64,000 nt of DNA. It comes from Plecoglossus altivelis (taxonomy: Eukaryota > Chordata > Actinopteri > Osmeriformes > Plecoglossidae). Position numbers and translations under genes: made by a program. The number at the start of each line of letters is the position of its first letter. The stretch's first letter is position 1. A model generated the notes under the pieces. The model worked only from the letters and a program-made list of their open reading frames with translations, was not told the origin of the DNA and did no database searches. Shown in pieces: positions 33,163 to 44,727 of this stretch. Location: contig BROE01000006.1 in assembly GCA_036571765.1 (NCBI GenBank), positions 15,546,868 to 15,610,867 on the forward strand. Reading direction: 5' to 3'.

Positions 33163-33770
33163 AGGAGACAGGTCTGCTAATTGGTGCACCTGTCTGCTAG
33201 CAGGGAAGACAGCTCAATCCCACGCCAGGACCACTGGGATGTGGGGACACTGTCACAGCAGCTATATAGGGGCTGTGTGTGTATGTGTGTGTTAGAGGCT
33301 TTAGGACAGCCCTGTCACAGCTCAACTGGCCACAGTTACTGGATGTCACAAGCGTGGCTCAGAACAGAAATAAGGGCTGATTATCTCTTTCTCTCCTCTA
33401 CACACACACACACACACACTCACCTATACACACACATAGACTAATACACTAATAGGTGCACACAATCGCCACAGCTGAGTCTGATGAAATTCTCCACGCA
33501 TCTCCAAGCTCATGTTCTCGGACTGTTGCTATATCGAGATCCCTCACTGATTGCTGACAAGAGATGAGGTCATGTTTCGACCGCACGGGTGCGTGTTGTT
33601 AAAATACCATGCAGAGGTGGCATCGAACGCCACGGCTGAAATATCAAACTGACCAATCGGAGTGTATGTAACAGCCTCTGAGTTCTTCTATAATAGACCA
33701 CTTTCAAGAACAGGAGGTTTCCTGAGAGCTGACACTCTCCTCCCACACCCAGACCCAGCCTTGTGTGCAC
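33163..33770. other. Complex sequence with a CA microsatellite
   Basis: (CA)n at about 33400-33421 and mixed sequence on both sides. No gene recognised. Confidence 0.5.
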
Positions 33771-34260
33771 GTGCGATTGTATGTGTGTGCGTGTTTGAGT
33801 GTGTGTGCAGGAGTGCGTGCGTGATTCGCATGCTTGCTTCTGTGTGAGTTTCTGTGATATTTCCTGCAAGGTGTGTGCGGTGGAGGGCGTGTTTCTGCGT
33901 GGAGGCGTGTAGTTGTCGGTATGAGTGTGTTTACACACAAGCACCCGCGTGTGCGAGTGCATGTGTCAGAAGCGGAATTCTCAAGCGCAGCAGGAGAGTG
34001 GTGCTGTTCCAGGGCTGGTGAGAAGCCTTGCTGGGCTAGCAGCCAGCCATTGTGTCTGGACTGTGTTCACAGACAAGCACACACGCACACGCACACATGC
34101 AGAGACACCAACGAATGGACACACTGACACAAACACCCACACATGGACACGCACACACATGCGTTAACACACACACACATTCAAGTATTCACACATACAT
34201 ACAGGAAATAAACACCCGAATGCATATCCGTACACACAGGACAGACACACACAATCCTGT
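33771..34260. repeat. GT-type then CA-type imperfect repeats
   Basis: Loose GTGTGC/GTGAGT words at 33771-33965 and CACACA/ACACGC words at 34073-34255. The His/Thr frames are artefacts. Confidence 0.75.
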
Positions 34261-35155
34261 AAATAACACATCGACGACTTCACTTTTAAACCATCATTTT
34301 AAAACAATTTTCTCCCCCTGGGATCTCCTTCTCCTCTCTGCTTGGACGGTGGAGTTTTGGACAGGACTCCATGGCTCAGCGTGAGCGCGCCTCTCACTCT
34401 CCTCCTACTGACTAAGTAAGAGGGCTCTGGAACCAGGAAGAAAGTTCTGGATCACTTTTTACCACACAACAGCCAAAGAGAACAATGAGTCTGTAAATGA
34501 TGCCAATCTGGAGGTTGGGGGGGAGGTACCAATTATATCAAAAACTACATTTTGAAAACATATTTATAGCTGAGCCCTTGCTCAAGTTAGTTTTACTAAC
34601 TAGAACAGACCCTGTTACAGGATTGCATCAGCGAAGTTCATGTTGCCTACACAGTAGCCTGGGGAAGTGAATTGTGTTTAGTTAATGTTACTGGCGCTGA
34701 GAAAAGACACAGCGTATTGCATAGGCGACGCCTCCCGACTAACCTCAGCCGTGATCAAGCCTATTTGCCGACACTGGAGGTACACGTGTGTTCGCGTGTG
34801 TATAATAGATTCATCGTGTGATAATGCAAGTTAATAGGAAATGCGATTTAGTCCAGAGCGCTGTTGGGCTCGTCCGTTAATGGGGAAGTATTAATCAGAG
34901 CTGGTAAATGCAGATTCACCAAGTCTCTGCCGCTAGGAGTGAGGAATTATGAGTCCACGCTAACAAATTAGAACAGCCCCAAATGTGGCAGGAGACAAAT
35001 GGTGGTCGAAATGGAGAGGTAAATTGCGAAGTATGTGAATAAACGGTGAAACAAAGACGTATGGTTTGGCCTGGAAATTCACGCTGCTCTAATTAATCAT
35101 GAGGTGGCCCGCGCTGTAGCGTTGGGTTAGTCAGGTAGGGTTAAACTGGCGCAGG
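34261..35155. other. 0.9-kb complex block rich in TAAT cores, enhancer-like
   Basis: Almost no simple repeat. At 34800-35110 there are GTTAATAGG, CCGTTAATGGGG, GTATTAATCAGAG, GGAATTATGAG and CTCTAATTAATCATGAGG. Such dense TAAT/ATTA words in unique DNA are typical of vertebrate developmental enhancers. No exon or RNA gene seen. Conservation is untested. Confidence 0.45.
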
Positions 35156-35780
35156 ATGTTTGTGTGTGTGTGTACGTGTAGTCTCACACTCTACAGGTTT
35201 GTCCCTTAGCTCGACTGCGTTAGACTTCTGGTCGTGGTGAATATGGAGAATCACTCACCTTCTTCTTATAGACACACACATCTATTTCCGAAGACAGCTG
35301 GTTCTTAGGGAATATGGGGCCTTGAAACCTCATACAAAGATGGCCGCTCCTTGCTTTCCCTCATCATCCCCTCCTCTCCATCTCCTCCGGCTTCTGTTCT
35401 TTCTGTCTCTTTCTCCTCTTGTTGTCTCCCCCTCCACCTTGTGAGGCTCTTTCTCCTCCTCCTCTCCTCTTTTGTCCGGTTCCTCCTCTCGTCGTCTCCT
35501 CCTGTCCTCCTCCTTTTCCTCCTCTTATTCTCTCCTCATTGTTCCTCCTGTTCTGTTCAACCACGTTCAGCTCCTCCGGGGCATTTGCGATGGTTCGGAG
35601 TGTATGTGTGTGTATGTGTGTGTGTGTCTGTGTGTGTTTGTGTGCGACGGCAGGAAGTTGTTCAATATGTAACAACGAATGCGAAATTCTCCTTAATGTC
35701 CTTCAATCCTGATGTCTGTGTGAGGATGGACTGAGAGACACACACGGAAACACACGCGTCTGCCACACACACGCAAATCC
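35156..35780. repeat. GT run, pyrimidine tract and GT run
   Basis: GT at 35158-35174, C/T-rich tract at about 35355-35560, GT at 35602-35644 and CA words at 35737-35772. An AAGATGGCCGC word (YY1-like) spans 35337-35347. Confidence 0.75.
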
Positions 35781-36300
35781 CTTCAGGACCATGGGGAGGT
35801 AAAGTGCTCCTATATTTAACCCCCTGTCTCCCTCACTCACCAGCAAGCATCCTGGTCTGTCCTGCTCTCACAACAACAATAACGTCACAGAGGGCAACAT
35901 CGTCTGTTTGGACTTCACATGTACCCCACGCCAGTAAAACAAGGCGCGCAACAACAACAAAACAGGGTCACGTAGAACTGAAGTCTCTGAACCGCGTTCC
36001 CTTTGGTCCTGTCATAAAACGCTATGGCCAACTTGAGGAAACTTAAGCGTTGCATTTCCAGCTCGGCTGGAATTTGGATTATGCTTACAAGCGCGCTTTG
36101 CCGTCAAACAAGTTTCAATGTGGTGTCGGAACACTCGGAATTGTGCGGGACTGCAGAGCTAACTCCATCCTGCCGCGCCTCCAGCGTTTCCTCAGTCTCT
36201 CCGACACGCAGACAGCAGCATCAGAAGGAATATGGACACAACATGAATGTATTATCACTGATGTAAGGGTCTGAAGCTGCAGTGTCAGACAGGAGGGCTG
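35781..36300. other. Complex sequence
   Basis: Low-repeat, partly CpG-containing. Overlapping 74-80-residue frames have no recognisable domain. Confidence 0.5.
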
Positions 36301-36302
36301 CG

Positions 36303-36385
36303 CGATTTTCTCTCTTCCTCTGTCTCTCTTTTCCTTTGTCTCTGTCTCTCTTCCTCTCTGTCTCTCTCTCTCTCTGTCCTTGCGT
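36303..36385. repeat. CT-rich tract
   Basis: TCTCTCTTCCTCTGTCTC-type sequence. Confidence 0.85.
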
Positions 36386-37020
36386 GCATTTTTTTTGTGC
36401 TCACCCTGTTCAGTAGCCAATCAAAAGGTGTAGTACAAGGCAGGCGTAATATCCAGCCTACCTTGAATTGACCGATTAAAGAGCGTTGGAAACTCTAGCT
36501 CTTTCTCTCTCTCGTTCTCTTCCTTGCTTCCTCTCGCTCATGATCTCTCTCCCTATCTCCATGTTTTCTCTGAGTCAAGTGAATGAAAAGAAGATGAGTC
36601 ATGAGGACTTGGGTCCAGCAGGGGGCCGCATTGTGTGATGCTGCCGTCACGTGACCATGCACCATGCGAGCGTACTAACCTGGGTGACGGAAGCATCTCG
36701 AACTAGCCGGCATCCTGAAGACCACCCCCCATCTAAGCGTCCAGCGTTCTGCTGCACCATGCCTGTCAATACCACGTTTACCAAACTTGCACAAGCTTTG
36801 CTGGTCACAACTGTGACTTTCTGCCTGCCGTTCTGCCATGGGTCAATGTTAACTGAATCTGCTGTAAGGAAAAAAGTCAAACTAGAGGAACCACTCGAGA
36901 AAAGTACTATCCCCATCAATAGTGTATAAAGTCTCTGTTCTCTCTCATGTTAGACCGGGTTCTGTGTAGCGCAGAAGGGCTGTTTGCACAGACCTTCACA
37001 GGAAAGACTGGCACAAAACA
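36386..37020. other. Complex sequence with CTCF-like motif
   Basis: Mixed sequence with a short CT piece (36500-36560). Contains the CTCF-like word annotated separately. A 92-residue plus frame (36651-36929) has no recognisable domain. Confidence 0.5.
36615..36626 (+). promoter_or_regulatory. CTCF-like core motif, forward
   Basis: CCAGCAGGGGGC matches the CTCF core consensus (CCASYAGRKGGC). Occupancy is inference. Confidence 0.4.
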
Positions 37021-37187
37021 TGAGCCGGAAAGAGGAGGAGAGAGTGTGAGAGAGACAAAAGAGAGCGTAAGAGAGAGAACTGACAGAAAGAGCAGGAGAG
37101 AGAGTGTGGGACAGAGAGCATATGAAAAAGACAGAAAGAGGACAGAGCGAGAGAGCGAGACAGAGACAGAGAGAGGAGAGCATGTGC

Positions 37188-37229
<42 letters not shown>

Positions 37230-37295
37230 AAAGAGAGACAGACAGAGAAAGAGTTAAAAAAAGAGCAGAAAAAGAGAGAAAGAAGTGAAGAAGCA
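37021..37295. repeat. GA-rich polypurine tract
   Basis: AGAGAGA/GACAGA sequence with a perfect (GA)n core at about 37190-37223. Confidence 0.9.
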
Positions 37296-37905
37296 TCCTC
37301 TGTGCTATCTTTCCCGTCCCCTCAAAGAGAGAGAGAGCAAGAGAGGTGTGGGAGGATGGTGTGAGAGACGAGAAGAGGGGGTGGGATGTGACCTTAATAC
37401 TTTCATCTCTCGCTCGCTCTCTCTTGTTTCCCCTACCATTGCATTCCACACAAGCCGAACGCTGAGATGCACACTTGTACACGCTCGTCCCACAAACACA
37501 CAACTCACTTTCAGAGTATAACAACGTTGCACGCACACATGATTACTCAAGTACAACAAATAGCTGTACGTGCACACCTAAGCGGTTTGTCTTTTGAACC
37601 AAGAGTTATTCTAGCACAGGTATACAACTGTGTGGTCCGAAAGTGTAAATATATTTTCGAAGAAACGGATGTCATCCACATCAGCAGTAACCTAGGACCT
37701 TTAACAACACTACGACCTTCAAGCGTATATTCTTGTCGCTCAAACATAAACGCCCGCTAAACCATACAAAAACACTAGGGGTCTATAAGAACGCGCCTCA
37801 TACCCTGTGAGACGTGTTTGAATTCACGGTTCGCCCACGATAAATACATTACCCAATCCAAAAAGAGTAGTACAAGACAGAAGAATGCACGGAGTAGTCT
37901 GACAG
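37296..37905. other. Complex sequence
   Basis: Low-repeat block, AT-richer from 37540 to 37860. Nothing recognised. Confidence 0.5.
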
Positions 37906-38170
37906 AGGTCAGGAGGATTGGAAGTCTGCTGGGTAGGGCTCGGTGATGGGGCAAGGGAGGGGCTTGGGGCTGGAGGGCTGGAGGGCTGGGAGGGGGGCGG
38001 GGGATTGACAGGATGACTGAGGGGCTGTGGGGGTTAAAAGACTGGAATTCTGAGGTCCAGGAGGGGATTTGAGGCAGGGTGGCTGGTGGTGGTGGTGGTG
38101 AAGTTGTTAGGGGGTAAAGGGGGTGGGCTTGGAGGGGGACCGGAGGCTCCAGCAGGGGCCCCTGAGGAGC
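37906..38170 (+). repeat. G-rich GGAGGGCTGG tract
   Basis: Repeated CTGGAGGGCTGG and (GGT)n words and G-runs of up to 6. G-quadruplex-prone on the plus strand. Confidence 0.7.
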
Positions 38171-38665
38171 AGGGGTGTTTCCCTGCTAAATCAGCCGCTG
38201 TTTTCATTTCTGCCGCCCTCCACTCAGCCCCACGCAGGGAGCCCGCTCTGCAGCGCTCGCTTCAAATGGCCTGCCAAGGAGTCGGAGCTCGGCCTTCGCT
38301 GGAGATCGTTCAAACGCACACACGCTCTCTCTCGTCCGCACATGCGCGCGCATGCACACCACAAAACACTTATGCACAGTTACTGTACACGCACTTGTTT
38401 GCCACCCATGGAGACGCACACATCGCACAACTTGCACCCGCATACCAAACGCTCACTCTTGTGCACGCGTGCGCACACACGTCGCGAACACTTGTAAACA
38501 CACTTGTACGTACATACCGTACACGCACTCGCCTACTCATAAACCACACAAGCATTGAACCTCATAGGCATACACGTGCGTGCGCATGCACACAAAGCTT
38601 ATTTACACACAGGCGCTCCCAAACGCCACGCACGCACACACGCACACACACACACAACCTCCATG
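38171..38665. repeat. Complex piece then CACACG-type imperfect repeats
   Basis: 38171-38305 is complex. 38310-38660 is rich in ACACGC/CACACA/GCGCGCA words. The 211-residue plus frame at 38086-38721 is largely translated from these and shows no domain. Confidence 0.65.
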
Positions 38666-39600
38666 CTTCCTGCTGCACTCCGTTTCAGTCTCTCTGTAAC
38701 AGGAGTCACTTTGAAGTATAAACCACCACAGCTTGCTGAATTACTCATCTTTTCTCTCATTACAGAATTTAGTTTGGGGAAGGGGGTGCCGTATCAATTA
38801 GTAGTGTGTTTACGCGCTTGTGTGTCTTTACGCGTACGCCTGCATATGTGTGTGCGCTGGTGACAGGGTATGTTTCAGTGTGTATGTGCGTGGGTCGAAA
38901 GGGAGGGAAGGCTCCTTGCGTGTGCACGCGTGTGTCATCGAAAAACAGAAACAAGATTAGAGTGGAAATAGTTTTCATGTTCCTCTGCAGAGGAGCTGTC
39001 AGTCCGCATCAGCTGCTGGGTTTGTTTGTAAGCCTCCCTCCTGACAGCTCCTCAACATCTCATTTCATACGAACACATTTCTACACCACACCTTGCTGGA
39101 CAACTATAGGTAGTGTGTTTGCGCGCGTGTCTCTGCGTGTTTGGAGCTCTGTGTGTGCGTATTTGAGCTTCAGCGGATCATTTCGATTGTTCTATGAGTG
39201 GTGTGGCTGTTCCTCACCATCGCTGGGTTCTATCTCTGACTTCATGATGTTATAATATATTTGCCTGGACATGCTTCCCAGATCCTGACATGCTAGGCAC
39301 GGATTCTTTCGGAGGCAGCACAGGTTGGAAGTGACTGGGTAATTTACATATAACGTTCTGCTGACTAGCTATAGTCTAGCTTCTAATGACTTTTGCTACT
39401 AATCCTACGCAGCAGTCCTATTGAGAGACCCTAGCATTCTGTACACTGGGTCAACAGGCTTTTGAGCTGCTCTTCGTGTCTCTGACTCACTAACTTTTGT
39501 TTATGTCCTCCACAGACCAGAGAGGCAGAGAGGCAGGAGGACTACAGAAGGAGACCTACTCACAAAACACAGTAATTCTAGAGGTAGATTGGTAACTGTG
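38666..39600. other. Complex sequence with GT words
   Basis: GTGT/GCGTG words at 38803-38935 and 39110-39160; otherwise low-repeat. No credible exon (see rejected 39516-39583). Confidence 0.5.
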
Positions 39601-40010
39601 TCATATGTGTGTTTGTGTTTGCATGTGCGTGCACGCGGTTGTGCCACTTCCAACCTTGCAAACATCGTCTTCTTCGTGTCGGCTTGGCGTCATATGCTGT
39701 GCCAGCGGCAGGTTCTGCAGACTCACCCATGAGAAATCTCTCCCCAGCTGCTCTCCCCCACACTCCTCCTTTCCTTCTCTCCTCCTCCCCTTCGCCGGTC
39801 GACCTCTCCCTTTCCTCCATCCATCTCCCTACTCGGAAGGGGGGACTCTGTCATCCCAAATAACATCGCTGAGAGCACCAACGGGAGAGTTGGGGGAATT
39901 TGTCCCTAGTAATTCTACACGGCGTGTGTGCACGCTAGTCCCATTGGGTTCCCCACATTCCCAAATGAATTATATCCATGGACAGCACATGGCACCACAA
40001 GCCAAAAAGG
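39601..40010. other. Mixed sequence with short GT and pyrimidine stretches
   Basis: GT words at 39605-39632, C/T-rich at 39755-39830, otherwise complex. Nothing recognised. Confidence 0.5.
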
Positions 40011-40325
40011 GGGGTGAGGGTAGAGAGAGACAGAGGAGAGAAAGAGAAGGGAAAGAGTCCTAAAGACCAGAAGATGAAGGAGTGTGAGGAAGGAGGAGAC
40101 AGAAGAGAGGAAGAGGAGAAACATGGAGGGAGGAGGGAGAGAAAAGGGGAAGGGGAAGGACTGAGGGAATGGGGATGGGGGAGGAGAACGAGAACAAGAG
40201 GAGCAAAAAAGGGGGAAGATGAGGTAGGGAGGGGAGGCAGAGGAAGAGGAGGAGGAGGAGGAGGAAGAGGGCACGAGGAAAGGCAGGGAGGAGGAGAGGA
40301 GGAGGAGGAGGAAGGGAGGAGGTTA
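40010..40325. repeat. Polypurine tract with (GGA)n
   Basis: About 310 bp of purines, with GGA trinucleotide runs at about 40244-40266 and 40289-40315. Confidence 0.9.
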
Positions 40326-40725
40326 CAGAAAAAAACTGATGATTCTCTACTTGGAGGTGTAACTCCACATGAGGGCTTTAGGGAGCTGATAAATGAACCA
40401 TCCTTCTAGCCCAGCCTCGCAGGTTCCCCTGAGCTAGCTAATTAATCTGCTTAATTGATCAATGGAATCGTTAGTTAAACGAGCAGGGCTGTTAAACGCG
40501 TTTGTCGTCACCCTGAGAGACAGCAGCATAAAGGTTTACAGGTGAAGTGAGGTTTTCACAAGGGGAGATGGGGCTGTCTAGATGTCACACACTTACGCGC
40601 CTGCACAAACACGTGCGCACGCAGCACACAAACACACCTGTCTGGGTGAAATATGAACTGTGGTAAAGTGCAGAGATTATAGATGACTGGTCCAATCAGG
40701 AATGAGTTACCAACCTATGTGCACG
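40326..40725. other. Complex, homeodomain-motif-rich segment
   Basis: GAGCTAGCTAATTAATCTGCTTAATTGATC-type sequence at about 40430-40460 and TTAGTTAAACG at about 40471-40481 in low-repeat DNA. Candidate enhancer by composition only. Confidence 0.4.
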
Positions 40726-40956
40726 TATGTGGTGTGTGTGTGCACTTGTGTGTGTCTGTGTGCTTGCAGAAGCTTTTGAGTTTGGATGTCTGTCTCAAGT
40801 GTTTGTCTCGTGTGTGCATGTCTGTGCGTCATGTGTGACTCGTGTGTGTGTGTCTCAAGTGTTTGTGTCTCATGTGTGTGTCCGTGTGTCATGTGTGTGT
40901 GTCTCGTGTGTGTGTCTCAAGTGTTTGTGTCTCGTGAGTGTGTCTCAAGTGTGTTT

Positions 40957-41023
<67 letters not shown>
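40726..41023. repeat. GTGTCTCAAGT minisatellite plus (CT)n
   Basis: 40726-40955 repeats GTGTGTCTCAAGTGTTTGTGTCTC-type units (about 20-30 bp). 40957-41023 is a nearly pure (CT)n of more than 30 units. Confidence 0.85.
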
Positions 41024-41024
<1 letters not shown>

Positions 41025-41540
41025 CACCGCCGACATGCTTGGCAGCACTATGAGAAACAGAAACATGTGTGTCATTCTTCCTCCGAGGAGAGACCCTGCC
41101 TGTGGACACGACACTGAAGACTTCTACAGTGCTTTTTCATTAATCTTTTTTTTCGGCACCGGAAAATCTTTGACTTCTGTGTTTTTTCCCAAAACAGAGG
41201 TTTCTTGTTTTCTTTTTTTGTTGAGAACTGGCGTATCTCCAGGGGAGGGGAGGGGTGGGGGGACACCAGTACCCAGAAGGCTTTGCAGGAGGGGGGGGGC
41301 ATAAAAGGTGATGGTTGGAGTAACGTTTGCGACCGGATGACCTTTCCTCTCTGTCTCCCAAACAAACTCTGTCTCGGCGTGGACAGATGCCTGTGGCCAG
41401 GTCACTGCTGATAAACGGAAACAGAGATTTACATGTTGGACGCTGGGCCGCAGCGCGGGGAGGCGAGGGGTCGGTATGAATCTTTGGGACAGGAAAGAAA
41501 TAACATCTGAAGGGGCGCGGAAAGTAGTGAAAAGTGTGTT
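41024..41540. other. Complex sequence
   Basis: T-rich (41140-41220), then G-rich (41240-41300), then mixed. Nothing recognised. Confidence 0.5.
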
Positions 41541-41601
<61 letters not shown>

Positions 41602-41640
41602 GTACGTGTTTGCGCGTGTGTGTGTTTGGTGTGTGTGTGT
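41541..41640. repeat. Long (GT)n microsatellite
   Basis: Uninterrupted alternating purine-pyrimidine from 41542 to about 41609, continuing imperfectly to 41640. The long His/Thr minus frames (41124-41657, 41140-41751) are artefacts. Confidence 0.95.
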
Positions 41641-41649
41641 GCGGGGGGA

Positions 41650-42820
41650 GGAGGCAAAGGCGCCGTACATCATCTTAATTGCTAATACGAGAGGCGTTTG
41701 GGGCTGCGAGTGAAATGGCACTCCAGAGGACTGCCCTGATAAATAAACCAAACTGGCTCTTATTATCTGGAACCAACAATATCATTTCTACAGAGAGGAC
41801 AGAGAGGATGGAGGGGAGAGAGAGAGACCTAGAGACACACAGACAGAGAACGAGGGGTGTTTCTCCATGGCCTTTAAAATTCTTTTTGAAACATATATAT
41901 AAAGCAAGCCAGGTGAGAAGACTGTCGCTGCTGTTGACGCCCATTTATCTACTATTAGACCAAGAGGCCCTTGTGAAAGTCTGTGACTTTCAGCCTCTCC
42001 AGCCCCCTGACATATATATTATCAACCAGCCTAGTATCCCAGCCAGCTTTGCTACAAAATGGAACAGTTTCTACACTCCAGATGAAAGAGCGCCTTCTGG
42101 TCGGCTAGCTTGTCCTGAGGAGAGTGGCAGCTCTGCCTCTCCTTCTTGGGGCAGCCTCTGACGAGACCAAAGACACAGCTCCTTGTTTGACATAGCGTCA
42201 AGCCCAGTGGTTGAGTCAGTCTCAGGGGTTCGGTGGAGGTCAAGACACACACCTGACTCCTATGACTGTATGAATTTGAAAAAATCATACTTTAGTTTTC
42301 CAATTAAGAAGGGTTCGTTGAATGCGCATATAAAACTGGTGGGGTTTAGTACCTCCAACACTGGTCTAGCCCAATCGAAATCAGGCGCTAGAGCAACAAA
42401 CAAAAACCTAACAGCGGCTTTTATAATGGGGGTGTTTAGTAATATACACAAAATGGTAAATCGTGAATACAGGGGGGGGAGGGGAGTGATTTTGATTGTC
42501 GAAGAAAGGGTTAAGTTGTTAAAACTAAAACATGAAGAACTGTGATTAGAGCCTGACTCAGGTCTGCAGAGCTCCATTAACAGTGACCTCTAAATATGTC
42601 ACCCTGCTACTGTGGAGAAAATACCTTGAGGTTGGCTTGCTGGCACGACACATTTGAGAGCTTGCTGAGTGTATGTGTGTGTCTGTGTGTGTCTGTGAGT
42701 GCCCATGGCTTAATAGAGTTTTCACGAAGCACTTGTGTTTTGAGAGTACATAGTACAGCTACTAGAGTCCATCACATTACTTCCACCTGCTGACCCACGA
42801 TCAGAATCACGCATTTGGAC
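41650..42820. other. 1.2-kb complex block
   Basis: Little simple repeat apart from a GT piece at 42671-42695. Plus frames at 41679-42161 (160 residues) and 42183-42545 (120 residues) are compositionally complex, but I recognise no domain and see no splice-bounded exon. Possible regulatory or decayed-element DNA. Confidence 0.45.
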
Positions 42821-42824
42821 AGCA

Positions 42825-43012
42825 CTGCCTGGTTTGGCCTGGTTTAGTCTGGTCTGGTCTGGTCTTGTTTGATTTGGTCTGGTCTAGCATTGTCTGATTT
42901 GGTCTGGACTGGCCTGGTCTGATTTGGTCTAGCCTGGTCTTATCTGCCCCCCTTATCTACCCTAGCCTGGCCTGGCCTAGACTGGCCTGGTACAGTCTGT
43001 TCTAGCCTAATC
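42825..43012. repeat. TCTGG/CCTGG pentamer minisatellite
   Basis: Imperfect GGTCTGGTCTGGTTTGATTT-type array with a 5-bp base unit. Confidence 0.88.
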
Positions 43013-43090
43013 TAAAGAGTTTCAAAGGCTCGAATATCCTCTCTAGACTGAAATCCAGAGCAGTTCTCAATGACATCCAGAGCAGGAGGC

Positions 43091-43134
<44 letters not shown>

Positions 43135-43423
43135 GTCTCTTTTCTGTCAGGTCTGCTGCTCAATGCCCCAGGGCCTCCAGGTCAGGGCTAAATCTACGTG
43201 CTGCTCTGAGTGAAAGCAATTTAAAAGGCATGTTTGCGATGAGAGACTTCTGGTTGGCTGGATGTGTGTTTAAAGGGAAGGTGATTGGCTCGCTTGTGTG
43301 CAGTGAGGGTGAGGTCACAGGGGTTGATGGGAGGTGGAGGAGCGGAGGGGCGTGAAATTCCCGTTCCATCAGGGAGACGTTTCAGTGGAGGTGTGCGGGG
43401 GGTTGAGATAGTGGGGGGATAGC
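43013..43423. repeat. CT microsatellite and complex flank
   Basis: (CT)n at 43093-43142; 43143-43423 is mixed, G-rich toward the end. Confidence 0.7.
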
Positions 43424-43444
43424 GGGGGGGGGGGGGGGGGGGGG
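43424..43444 (+). repeat. G21 homopolymer
   Basis: Twenty-one consecutive G, the longest homopolymer in the window. Its length is likely to be unreliable in the assembly. Confidence 0.9.
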
Positions 43445-44640
43445 ATGCAGGGTATGTGTGTGACCGCCTAGACGCAGTGTGGAGAACTTCAATCTATCAA
43501 CACAAAGGTAATCGTTTGAAATGACCAACAAACAAGCGTGTCATCAAGGGAGGAGAGCGAATGGTGCAGAGGGACTGAACGTGTCAAGGAGGCTAAAAAC
43601 GAACGTGAACAGTTTCCAACCAACGTGTCATTCTTTCTATCGAAGCTTGCAGACTGCACTAGACAGACAACACATCCAGATGTTCCTGTAACTAACAGAG
43701 TTCGGACACAACCATGCGCTGCTACTTCTCTGTTCAGAATTGCCGGGGGAAAGGTCATCGCTGTTTTTACAGCGTTGCTAAGGTTCAACCCCTTTTTCTT
43801 TGACGACTATAATAATCTGTCTTTAGATAGCCACCTTTCCAATAAAGATGGAAAAAACTCCAAATACTTCAATGATTTAAATGATTGGTGAATAAATAAG
43901 AAGACAATAGGGTACTAGATACAACTGTTTCATGATGTATTTGGCTGTGGTGATGCTTCGATTTGCTCATTCATTTAGAGGGGACACCCACTTGCAGTTG
44001 CAATAACAACTAAAAACCTTGTTCAGAAACCGTTTCAGAAACCGTTTATTGCCATTTCTAGTGAAGTTCACTTGCTTCGGCGTTCATATCCCCTCTGAAG
44101 ACCAGAAGTTCACCTGAATGAAGACATGCTTGTACAGAACCCCACAGAGAGGAGGGTTCTGGATCCTTCTGAAGTCAGGCTCATCATCTTGTCTGCACGG
44201 GTTTAGGTGAAGACTTCCTGGTCTGAAACCTAGCGTGCGATAATGTACTGCTGAGCTGTTTGCGCGTGTGTGACAGTGCTGAGAGAGGCTGATGTTGCAG
44301 TAGTGAAACGAAGGGCGAAAAGGCACAAAATTCCTTGTTAAAAGCTTTTTTTCATGTGACATAATAAGTCATGGAAACACCAAAGTCCATATTTCCACAT
44401 TACAAGACTTGGTCTTTGTTCTTCCCAGTGAGACATTGTCTAATTGTACGAAAAGGCAGAAACTAACCAGAGCGTGTCATGCTGCAAATTTCTGTGGTTT
44501 GTTTTCTAGTGAATAATTATTCTGCCCCCCCAAACGCTCGCTGACTCTCTCATTTCATACGCAAACACACAAACACCCTTCTGCTCTTTCTGTCTCTTGA
44601 TATCTCGTTCACCCGTGCTCCTTCGCAAGTGCGCCCTCCT
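43445..44640. other. 1.2-kb complex block
   Basis: Low-repeat, AT-moderate sequence. CAGAAACCGTTT is directly duplicated at about 44024-44047. Frames at 43538-43891 and 44084-44362 have no recognisable domain. Confidence 0.5.
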
Positions 44641-44644
44641 GTCT

Positions 44645-44727
44645 TTCTCCTCTCTCTCTCTCTCTCTCTCTCTCAGTCTCTCTCTCTCTCTCAGTCTCTC
44701 TCTCTCCTGCTCTCTCTCTCTCTCTGA
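44645..44727. repeat. (CT)n with CAGTCTCT interruptions
   Basis: CT array interrupted twice by CAGT and once by CTG. Confidence 0.95.

Noticed and set aside
38086..38721. 211-residue plus-strand frame
   Set aside because: Second half is translated from CACACG-type repeats; no domain in the first half and no splice evidence.
39516..39583. Possible 68-nt plus-strand exon after a TTTATGTCCTCCACAG acceptor
   Set aside because: Donor GTAGAT is weak, the peptide is Arg/Glu-rich low complexity, and there is no partner exon.
41140..41751. 203-residue minus-strand frame (and a 177-residue neighbour)
   Set aside because: The middle is translated from the (GT)n microsatellite as alternating His/Thr; flanks have no recognised domain.
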